Shown: one piece after another, positions 15,297 to 21,268 of the stretch
How positions within the stretch are numbered: the stretch's first letter is position 1
Layout of the letters: every line of letters begins with the position of its first letter
Source of the DNA: Acidobacteriota bacterium
GTDB lineage: Bacteria > Acidobacteriota > UBA6911 > RPQK01
Reading direction: 5' to 3'
Length of the DNA stretch: 22,205 nucleotides
Assembly: GCA_003819755.1 (NCBI GenBank)
Contig: RPQK01000027.1
Coordinates: 1 to 22,205 of the forward strand
Position numbers and translations under genes: made by a program
The notes under the pieces: generated by a model
Told to the model about the DNA's origin: nothing
The model's database searches: none
What the model saw: the letters and a program-made list of their open reading frames with translations, nothing else

Positions 15297-15659
15297 ATGT
15301 CGAATGTCATCCTCACGTGTTTCGTGGCTTGGCTGGTGCCGGGAGCGGGCCACTTGTTACTCGGCAGGTGGAAAAGGGCTATCCTTTTCTTCGCAGGCGT
15401 GATTCTGCTGTTTGCCTTTGGACTTTACCAGCAGGGAGTTCTTTTCGGCCTCACACCGGGGCCGTTCGGCTTTCTGAAATTCTATGCCGACCTATGCATC
15501 GGTGCGCCCTATTTCCTCGGCCGGCTACTCGAGTGGGGAGGGGGAGATATCCGGGCCTACGGCTACGAATACGGCAACACATACCTCTATACGGCCGGCC
15601 TCCTCAACTCATTGCTGGTTCTCGACACGTTCGACATAGCGAGCGGGAGGAAGCAATGA
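15297..15659 (+). CDS. Small TM2-like integral membrane protein
   Basis: Unknown function; 120 residues with several hydrophobic segments. The opening (ILTCFVAWLVPGAGHLLLGRWKRAILFFAGVILLFAFGLYQ) has the small-residue turn and G-x-G-H-x-x-L-G-R pattern seen in TM2 and related families; a match to a small acidobacterial membrane family such as DUF6677 is possible but unproven. The C-terminal half contains GGDIRAYGYEYGNTYLYTAGLLNSLLVLDTFDIA, which looks like a further membrane segment. The start has a -10 hexamer 9 nt upstream and no ribosome site. Its TGA overlaps the next start (ATGA at 15656-15659), so the two are coupled. Confidence 0.85.
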   Translation: MSNVILTCFVAWLVPGAGHLLLGRWKRAILFFAGVILLFAFGLYQQGVLFGLTPGPFGFLKFYADLCIGAPYFLGRLLEWGGGDIRAYGYEYGNTYLYTAGLLNSLLVLDTFDIASGRKQ

Positions 15660-15826
15660 ACCACTATGTCAGCCTCGTTATTATCGCTCTGGTGGTGACC
15701 TCCCTCTTCACGGCGATCAGTAAAGAGGCTGAAAATCGGCGGGCCAGATATTTTCTGACAATGATCGGTTACATGGTGGCCGGCTCGTTGGTCGTAGGCT
15801 GGGTCATGTTCTTCATTCCATGGTAA
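15656..15826 (+). CDS. 56-residue two-helix membrane protein
   Basis: Small protein of unknown function, easily missed. Residues 1-22 and about 33-55 are hydrophobic segments (YVSLVIIALVVTSLFTAI; FLTMIGYMVAGSLVVGWVMFFI) separated by a charged turn, SKEAENRRAR. The ATG overlaps the upstream stop by 4 bp and GGAGG (15646-15650) lies 5 nt before it, which gives this short gene good support. The VanZ-like gene starts within 10 bp of its stop. The positive turn predicts a hairpin with the loop in the cytoplasm. Confidence 0.75.
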   Translation: MNHYVSLVIIALVVTSLFTAISKEAENRRARYFLTMIGYMVAGSLVVGWVMFFIPW

Positions 15827-15833
15827 TGTGGAT

Positions 15834-16220
15834 ATGAAGTACTGGATGCCTGCCGTTTTTGTAGCCCTCTTCATTTTTTTCATGTCCGGTTCCAGTAATC
15901 CGCCAGGAGCGGATCTGGCGCCGGACTATGTCGCGCACTTTCTCGTGTACGGTTTTTTTGCGCTCACCTTGCTCTGGGGTGTGACGAGGGGGCTGAAAAA
16001 GGAGATCACCTTCAGCCGGGCTGCCGTGTCCTTCTTTATCTCTTCTGCTTACTCGGCAACTGACGAATTTCATCAAAGTTTCGTCCCGCATCGACTTCCA
16101 TCCTGGTCGGATATCTTGGCCGATACCGTAGGCGCAGCCTGTTTCCTGCTTGTGGTCCTGGTTTTCGCATGGGTCCGGCGCCGGAGAAGACCTGCCTGCG
16201 AGGCGTCGATAGAGCCGTGA
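15834..16220 (+). CDS. VanZ-like membrane protein
   Basis: Member of the VanZ-like family of small polytopic membrane proteins; the family is named for a teicoplanin-resistance protein, but most members have no tested role. The 128-residue product has about four hydrophobic segments. The family signature ATDEFHQSFVPHRLPSWSDILAD, followed by TVGA, spans the third loop. The C-terminus is a basic tail (WVRRRRR). ATG 15834 (MKYWMPAV) is preferred; GTG 15828, 1 bp after the previous stop, is an in-frame alternative, and neither has a good ribosome site. It is the last gene of a three-gene membrane operon and converges on rlmI with a 10-bp gap and no visible terminator. Confidence 0.88.
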   Translation: MKYWMPAVFVALFIFFMSGSSNPPGADLAPDYVAHFLVYGFFALTLLWGVTRGLKKEITFSRAAVSFFISSAYSATDEFHQSFVPHRLPSWSDILADTVGAACFLLVVLVFAWVRRRRRPACEASIEP

Positions 16221-16230
16221 CCGGCTAATC

Positions 16231-17397
16231 TTAGATAACTTGGAAAATCCCCAGCTTCAAATACCGGGTCTCCGGCATGGCGGGCAGGATCGGGTGATCA
16301 GGCGCCTGATGATGCCATTCCAGCAGTTGAAGACGCCGGTCTGCCCGGACAGCCGCTTCGTTTATAAGGTCGTGAAAGACGTCTTCGAAGATATGAAATG
16401 AGCAGGAGGCGGTAACCAGAATGCCTCCCTCTGTCAGGGCGCGCAACGCCAACTCGTTCAGACGCCGGTAGCCTTTCTTGGCCGGCCCGACGGTCTTCCG
16501 GTTGCGCGCAAAGGAAGGTGGATCGAGTACGATCAGGTCGAATCTTTGACCGTTTTTCACCTTTTCTTCGAGGAACAAGAAGGCGTCTTCAGCCACAAAG
16601 GTCACGTTCGGGATATCGTTCAGGACCGCGTTCTCGCGGGCCTTCTCGACCGCTGTCTCGGATACGTCAACCCCGGTGACCTCGGCTGCTCCTCCCCGGG
16701 CCAGATGGAACGAGAAGCTCCCGAGGTTGCAGAAGCAGTCGAGAGCCCGGGTGCCGGGCGCATAGCGAGCCGCGGCTTGTCGGTTAAGTTTTTGATCGAA
16801 AAAGAAGCCTGTCTTCTGGCCGTGCAGGAGGTCGATTCGATAGCGCAGGCCGTTCTCTTCAATGACGACCGGCCCGGTGTCGTCACCAAACAGATACCCG
16901 CTTCTTTGGGGTAGTTCCTCGTAGGCCCGCAGCGTCGAGTCATTGCGCTCAATGATGCCTCGTGGTTGGAACAACTGCTTCAGGCTGTTGGCAATGAGCG
17001 GAAGCCGGCGATCCATGCCTGTCGTTATGGTTTGGATAACCAGATACTCGTTGAAACGATCGACGAGAAGCCCGGGAAGCCAGTCACTCTCGCCGTGGAC
17101 CAGGCGATAGCACGTTTCATTTGGGAAGAGTCTGCGGCGAAGCTGTGCGGCGGCCGATAGTCGTTCGTGGAAAAAAACCTCATCGACGTCCTCCACGTCG
17201 GAAAGTAGAAGGCGAGCCGAGATCAGGGAGTGGGGATGATACAGGGCGCTGCCGAGGCTTTCTCCGCCGTGAGTCAGCACTTCGACCACATCCCCCGCTT
17301 GGGCTTGGGGATGCTGCTGGACCTCATTGGAAAAGACCCACAAATGCCCCTGGCGCACCCGCCTGTCTTCTTTGGCCTTAAGGATGAGCTGTTGCAT
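16231..17397 (-). CDS. rlmI: Class I SAM-dependent rRNA methyltransferase, RlmI-like
   Basis: Predicted to methylate C5 of a cytosine in 23S rRNA (C1962 in E. coli). The 388-residue protein has an N-terminal PUA domain (about 1-75, VRQGHLWVFSNEV), a central domain, and a Rossmann methyltransferase domain: QKTGFFFDQ at 194-202, SAM-binding LDCFCNLGSFS at 219-229, TGVDVSE at 241-247, LDPPSFAR at 291-298, and SCSFH with the candidate nucleophile Cys332. Length is close to E. coli RlmI. The ATG matches the family start, but no ribosome site precedes it: heptamer repeats begin 7 nt upstream and fill the whole gap to pfkB. Translation therefore probably depends on read-through from radC-pfkB or on leaderless initiation. 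Confidence 0.92.
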   Translation of the reverse strand: MQQLILKAKEDRRVRQGHLWVFSNEVQQHPQAQAGDVVEVLTHGGESLGSALYHPHSLISARLLLSDVEDVDEVFFHERLSAAAQLRRRLFPNETCYRLVHGESDWLPGLLVDRFNEYLVIQTITTGMDRRLPLIANSLKQLFQPRGIIERNDSTLRAYEELPQRSGYLFGDDTGPVVIEENGLRYRIDLLHGQKTGFFFDQKLNRQAAARYAPGTRALDCFCNLGSFSFHLARGGAAEVTGVDVSETAVEKARENAVLNDIPNVTFVAEDAFLFLEEKVKNGQRFDLIVLDPPSFARNRKTVGPAKKGYRRLNELALRALTEGGILVTASCSFHIFEDVFHDLINEAAVRADRRLQLLEWHHQAPDHPILPAMPETRYLKLGIFQVI

Positions 17398-17404
17398 GTG
17401 TAAT

Positions 17405-17619
17405 CGTTCAGCGTTCAGCGTTCACCGTTCACCGTTCACCGTTCAGCGTTCACCGTTCACCGTTCACCGTTAAGCGTTCACCGTTAAGCGTTCAGCGTTC
17501 AGTTCACGGTTAAGAGTTCACCGTTAAGAGTACCTGTAAAACGTGGATCGATCACTATCTAGCGGTAAACGGTGAACGGTGAACGGTGAACGGTGAACGC
17601 TGAACGGTGAACGCTGAAC
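17405..17619. repeat. Heptamer tandem arrays in inverted orientation
   Basis: Left array: 14 contiguous heptamers at 17405-17502, CGTTCAC or CGTTCAG with CGTTAAG variants, then a degenerate stretch to about 17533. Right array: 8 contiguous heptamers at 17564-17619, GGTGAAC or GCTGAAC with one GGTAAAC, the reverse complement of the left word. The spacer between them, about 17534-17563, is unrelated. The arrays fill the gap from 7 nt before the rlmI ATG to 2 nt after the pfkB stop. Each base pair of the arms is part of a heptamer, so many alternative registers of pairing are possible. Confidence 0.95.
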
Positions 17620-17621
17620 GC

Positions 17622-18569
17622 TTACTCGCACATATGTGCGACGATGTCTTCGAGAGTTGGAATGCTGGCACGGGCGCCGAGCTTGGTGCACGAGAGGGCG
17701 CCGGCGACATTCGCGAACCGGAGGCAACGTTCGACACTCCAGTTCTGAAAAAGGCCGTAAGCGAAGCCTCCGTGGAAGACGTCCCCCGCACCAGTCGTGT
17801 CCACCGCCTGGACTTTGATTCCGGGGATCTCGATAATCTCATCTTCCCACAACGCGGCGCTGCCTGCACTCCCGCAGGTGACGCCGATGAACCCCTTGGT
17901 CACGGTCGCCATGGTGCGCATGGCGCTCTTCCAGTCTTTCGTGCCCGCGAACTGCATCGCAAAATGCTGGCTGGGAAGAACGAAATCGACGAGCTCCAGA
18001 AGCTCTTCGACGCCAGGATGGACCTTGTCGATGTCGATCGAAACCTTCATCCCGGCGGCCCGGGCCCAGCGTGCCGCCTTGATTGCGGCCGCCTGATCGT
18101 GACCGTCGATGTGCAGGAGTTGCCCGTCGATGACATACTCGCGGGGAATCTCGTCATCGAGGTAGTGGAGCTTCGGATCACGGTCCCAGATGATGGTTCG
18201 CTCGCCGGTCACCCGATCGACGATGATGACGGAGAACTGGCTGAAAGCGTCAGGCACGACATCGACGCAGACTTCCATCGGCTCTTTGCGCATGTCGTCC
18301 AGGGAGAACTGGCCTATTTCGTCGTCGCCCACCCGTCCGACGTAGCGAACGCGCATGCCGTATCGGGCGCACATCGCTGCCGCCGTCGCTACCTGCCCTC
18401 CGCCCATCTTGAACAGGGCTTCCATCTGAATCTTGGTGTTGTGCTCGGGATAGTGGGGGACGATGCAGACCCAGTCAACCGCGTTAAGGCCGAAGCCGAC
18501 GATTTGAAAAGGCCGGTTTTCGGGCCATTTCACGTTGAAGAAGACTTTATCGAGTGGCGTGCTCATCAT
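17622..18569 (-). CDS. PfkB-family carbohydrate or nucleoside kinase
   Basis: Ribokinase-fold ATP-dependent kinase, 315 residues; the substrate is not identifiable from sequence alone. The N-terminal PfkB region reads MGGGQVATAAAMCARYG (55-71) followed by YVGRVGDDEIG. The C-terminal signature DTTGAGDVFHGGFAYGL starts at 257, with Asp263 the catalytic base. The insert of about 110-150 (FSVIIVDRVTGERTIIWDRD) forms the lid typical of sugar kinases of this family. The ATG at 18569 overlaps the radC stop (ATGA); a second ATG at 18566 follows directly. Pairing with radC is probably just operon economy. The stop codon is immediately followed by the heptamer array. Confidence 0.92.
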   Translation of the reverse strand: MMSTPLDKVFFNVKWPENRPFQIVGFGLNAVDWVCIVPHYPEHNTKIQMEALFKMGGGQVATAAAMCARYGMRVRYVGRVGDDEIGQFSLDDMRKEPMEVCVDVVPDAFSQFSVIIVDRVTGERTIIWDRDPKLHYLDDEIPREYVIDGQLLHIDGHDQAAAIKAARWARAAGMKVSIDIDKVHPGVEELLELVDFVLPSQHFAMQFAGTKDWKSAMRTMATVTKGFIGVTCGSAGSAALWEDEIIEIPGIKVQAVDTTGAGDVFHGGFAYGLFQNWSVERCLRFANVAGALSCTKLGARASIPTLEDIVAHMCE

Positions 18570-19234
18570 GTCAGAAGGCCTTGATCAGCAAAGCTGAAGT
18601 ACTTAAAGCCGCCAATGATAACATGGTCGAGTGGCTTGATTCCGATTATTCTGCCCGTCTCTGTAAGCCGCCGGGTAATCTGGATATCCTCCTGGCTTGG
18701 CGCCGGGTCGCCGCTCGGGTGGTTATGGACGAACAGTACAGCCGCCGCCGCTTCCTGAATCGCAGGTCTGAAAACCTCGCGCGGGTGAACCAGCGAAGCG
18801 GTAAGCGAACCTTCGGAGACTTTAACGACCTTTATGATTCGATTCTTGCCGTCCAGGAGCACATCCCAGAAACACTCCTTCTTCAGCTCGTCGAACAACG
18901 GGCGAAAATGCTCGTAAATCTCGAGGCTCGAGCGAAAGGACTTGCCGGGGACCAGCGTTTGCTGGCCCAGGCGGCGGTGCAAACAAAGGACGGCGAGAAG
19001 GGCGTTCGCTTTCCGCTGGCTCAAGCTGGCGGCCCGCAGCTCGGAGTAACTGGCCTTACTCAAGGCCTGCAGGCTCTTGAAACGACTGAACAGCCGGTTG
19101 GCCTGGCGCCACGACGTCAGTTCCGAGCTCCCCGGTCCCAACACGAGAGCGATCAGCTCCGGATCGGACAGAGACTCCCAATCGGTCAACGAAAGCCTCG
19201 AACCTGGGAGGTATTCTTGTGTCGCTCTTAACAT
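18566..19234 (-). CDS. radC: RadC family JAMM-domain protein
   Basis: RadC/DUF2466 protein, 222 residues, the usual length. An N-terminal helix-hairpin-helix-like region (about 15-90: LSDPELIALVLGPG, LQALSKASYSELRAA) is followed by the JAB1/MPN metal-binding domain: Glu120, then HNHPSGDPAPSQED with His170, His172 and Asp183, the full JAMM set. The historical link to DNA repair in E. coli was withdrawn for the original mutant, so the biochemical role is not established. ATG 19234 has GGAAG a few nt upstream. It starts divergently from the LolA-like gene with an 83-bp gap, and pfkB overlaps its stop by 4 bp. Confidence 0.95.
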   Translation of the reverse strand: MLRATQEYLPGSRLSLTDWESLSDPELIALVLGPGSSELTSWRQANRLFSRFKSLQALSKASYSELRAASLSQRKANALLAVLCLHRRLGQQTLVPGKSFRSSLEIYEHFRPLFDELKKECFWDVLLDGKNRIIKVVKVSEGSLTASLVHPREVFRPAIQEAAAAVLFVHNHPSGDPAPSQEDIQITRRLTETGRIIGIKPLDHVIIGGFKYFSFADQGLLT

Positions 19235-19317
19235 CTGCTTCCACTACCATTACGCTCGAGTTTGAAAATCTACGAAACTTTTCGAGAGTTTTCTTACATT
19301 TCGCCATCAAGAACTTC

Positions 19318-20091
19318 ATGAGACGAATTTTCCTCATGACATGGATGCTCGTTCTGTTCCTGCCGCCGACGTTTGTTTTTGGCCAGAATGTGGGTCCGCA
19401 GGAGATCATCACCAAGTTCGCGCAGAAGGAATCCGAATTCAGGAACCTCTGGGAGAAATACACCTACACCCAGAAGGTAGAGTTCCAGGTGCTCGGCCGC
19501 TCGGGGGCGGTGAAGGAACGGCGGATGATGGAGATTGAGGTCTACTTCACGACCGAAGGCAAACGCCAGACGCGGGTGCTCTACGACCGAGGCGAATTGC
19601 GGTCTTTGCAGGTTACCAAAGAGGACATCGGGGACGCGGTCGGCCTTCAACCCTTTGTCCTCACGACCGAGCAACTGCCCGAGTATGACATCAAGTACGA
19701 GGGCGAAGAACGCGTTGACGAGCTGGATACCTATGTGTTCGAGGTCGAACCGAAAAAAATCGACAAGAAGAAACGTTACTTCCAAGGCCGCCTGTGGGTC
19801 GACAAGGTCGATTTCCAGATTGTCATGACCCGGGGGAAAGCGGTCCCTGATCTTGGAAGCAACAAGTTCCCGGCGTTTGAGACCGTCCGGGAACAGATCG
19901 ATGGTGTCTACTGGTTTCCTACCTGGACCAAGGCGGACGACGTTCTGGACTTCGGGCGGGGTAATCAGCACCACGTCCGTATGTTCATCACTTACGAGAA
20001 CTTCAAGAAATTCGAGGTCGGGACGTCGATCAAGTACGGGAAGGTCGAGGGCGAGCCCGAGCCGAAGCAGGAGGAGAAGAAGCCGGAGTAG
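19318..20091 (+). CDS. Secreted LolA/RseB-like outer-membrane lipoprotein-sorting domain protein
   Basis: Predicted periplasmic protein of the LolA-like fold, 257 residues. The signal peptide spans about 1-22 (RRIFLMTWMLVLFLPPTFVFGQ). The mature part has the strand pattern of this fold: YTYTQKVEFQVLG, MEIEVYFTTEGKRQTRVLY, DTYVFEVEPKKID, RYFQGRLWVDKVDFQIVMTRGKAVP, then DGVYWFPTWTKADDVLDF. It ends in a charged tail rich in Glu, Lys and Pro. The frame is open further upstream, but ATG 19318 gives the signal peptide. Lack of an N-terminal Cys argues against a lipoprotein. Actual cargo, if any, is unknown. The fold assignment is from pattern and is the main uncertainty. Confidence 0.8.
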   Translation: MRRIFLMTWMLVLFLPPTFVFGQNVGPQEIITKFAQKESEFRNLWEKYTYTQKVEFQVLGRSGAVKERRMMEIEVYFTTEGKRQTRVLYDRGELRSLQVTKEDIGDAVGLQPFVLTTEQLPEYDIKYEGEERVDELDTYVFEVEPKKIDKKKRYFQGRLWVDKVDFQIVMTRGKAVPDLGSNKFPAFETVREQIDGVYWFPTWTKADDVLDFGRGNQHHVRMFITYENFKKFEVGTSIKYGKVEGEPEPKQEEKKPE

Positions 20092-20107
20092 GTGACAGGG
20101 TGTCACC
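20091..20107. repeat. Short perfect hairpin after the LolA-like gene
   Basis: GGTGACA (20091-20097) and TGTCACC (20101-20107) pair across GGG, starting at the last base of the LolA-like stop codon. No T-run follows, and the ribosome site of the aldolase lies 24 nt further on. It may modulate rather than end transcription between the two genes. Confidence 0.55.
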
Positions 20108-20130
20108 TTGTCAGCTATCCTTCGTTCGCG

Positions 20131-20137
20131 AAGGAGG
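20131..20137 (+). promoter_or_regulatory. Ribosome binding site that fixes a TTG start for threonine aldolase
   Basis: AAGGAGG lies 5 nt before TTG 20143. The open frame could begin at GTG 20092, but that codon lies in the hairpin at 20091-20107 and has no ribosome site. From TTG the protein begins DGIIDLRSDTVT, as in other threonine aldolases. Confidence 0.75.
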
Positions 20138-20142
20138 CACTT

Positions 20143-21186
20143 TTGGACGGAATCATCGATCTTAGAAGCGATACGGTAACGACTCCGACCGAGGAGATGC
20201 GCCGAGCCATGGCCGAGGCCGAGGTGGGAGATGATGTCTACGGTGAAGATCCGACCGTGAACCGGCTCCAGGAACGCTCGGCTGAGATCCTTGGAAAAGA
20301 GGCGGGCCTTTTCGTCCCCACCGGGACGATGGGAAACCAGGTCGCGGTCAAGCTCCACACCCAGCCCGGCCAGGAAGTGGTTGTGGAGGAGCGCGGGCAC
20401 ATTTACAACTACGAAATGGCGACCATGGCGGCGCTTTCCGGCTGCCTCGCCCGGCCGGTTCGCGGGGAGCGGGGACTCCTCAGCTGGGGCCGCATAGAGG
20501 CGGCTCTCGCCCCTCCGGTCTACTACCGCGCTCGTACGGGTCTGATCGCCCTCGAAAATACCCACAACATGGCGGGCGGGACGGTGATGACCGCTCAAGA
20601 GACCAAGGTCATAACCGATCAGGCTCATAAGAGGAGTATCCCGGTTCATCTGGACGGAGCCCGTATCTTCAACGCAGCCGTTGCTCTAAACACCCGTGTG
20701 AGCGAACTCGCGGGCGATTGTGATTCGGTCATGTTCTGCTTCTCGAAGGGCCTGTCGGCGCCGATTGGCTCTATGCTGGTCGGGAAGAAGGAGTTCATAC
20801 AGGAAGCCTGGCGCGTCAGGAAGATGATGGGGGGAGGTATGCGCCAGGTCGGCGTGCTCGCGGCCGCCGCGCTGATCGCCCTTGAGAGAATGCCGTGCCG
20901 GCTCCACGAGGATCACGAGAACGCAAAACGCTTGGCCCGAGCGTTGGCGCAGCTCCCCGCTTTTCAGGTTGATCCGGCCACGGTCGAGACCAATATCCTG
21001 ATAGCCGACCTGAGTGGGTGGACCAGCAGCCAATTTCTGCCGCGGCTGAAAGAACGAGGGGTTTTGGCCGGTTCCACGGGGCCGGCCCAGGTTCGGTTCG
21101 TCACACACAAGGACGTGAGCGCGGCAGACATCGACAAGGCTGTCGAGATTATCGTGGACGTGTGCAAAGGCCAGGGTGTTTTTTGA
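20143..21186 (+). CDS. ltaE: Low-specificity L-threonine aldolase
   Basis: PLP-dependent fold-type I enzyme that cleaves L-threonine or allo-threonine to glycine and acetaldehyde. The 347-residue product has the normal length. IDLRSDTVTTP opens the protein, GDDVYGEDPTVNRLQE and FVPTGTMGNQVA follow, ENTHNMAGGTV, HLDGAR (Asp171) contacts PLP, and SKGLSAPIGS carries the PLP lysine Lys202. The start is TTG, supported by AAGGAGG. It follows the LolA-like gene by 51 bp and may be co-transcribed. The TGA stop lies inside the first arm of the terminal hairpin. Related beta-eliminating lyases share the fold, but the motifs favour threonine aldolase. Confidence 0.95.
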   Translation: MDGIIDLRSDTVTTPTEEMRRAMAEAEVGDDVYGEDPTVNRLQERSAEILGKEAGLFVPTGTMGNQVAVKLHTQPGQEVVVEERGHIYNYEMATMAALSGCLARPVRGERGLLSWGRIEAALAPPVYYRARTGLIALENTHNMAGGTVMTAQETKVITDQAHKRSIPVHLDGARIFNAAVALNTRVSELAGDCDSVMFCFSKGLSAPIGSMLVGKKEFIQEAWRVRKMMGGGMRQVGVLAAAALIALERMPCRLHEDHENAKRLARALAQLPAFQVDPATVETNILIADLSGWTSSQFLPRLKERGVLAGSTGPAQVRFVTHKDVSAADIDKAVEIIVDVCKGQGVF

Positions 21187-21268
21187 CAGGATTCTTGACG
21201 AGGATTAACCGGATTAGCAGGATTGCCTCTAATCCTGTTAATCCGGTTAATCCGGTTGATCCTGTCAA
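21183..21268. terminator. Bidirectional hairpin carrying the stop codons of both converging genes
   Basis: Left arm 21183-21224 and right arm 21231-21268 are inverted copies of TTGACAGGAT plus 9-bp words of type GGATTAACC and CAGGATT; the loop is GCCTCT. The outer TTGACAGGAT gives TGA at 21184-21186 for threonine aldolase, and its inverted copy gives TGA at 21265-21267 for the metH-like gene. T-rich flanks precede each arm. The left arm has a few bases more than the right. Location between convergent genes supports termination in both directions. Confidence 0.75.

Noticed and set aside
17405..17619. CRISPR array
   Set aside because: Units are 7 bp, contiguous, without spacers, and reverse orientation midway; no cas gene is nearby.
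19294..20649. 451-residue leftward frame
   Set aside because: Antisense to the LolA-like gene and threonine aldolase, both with signal peptide or catalytic motifs in the other frame; its sequence is low in recognisable motifs.
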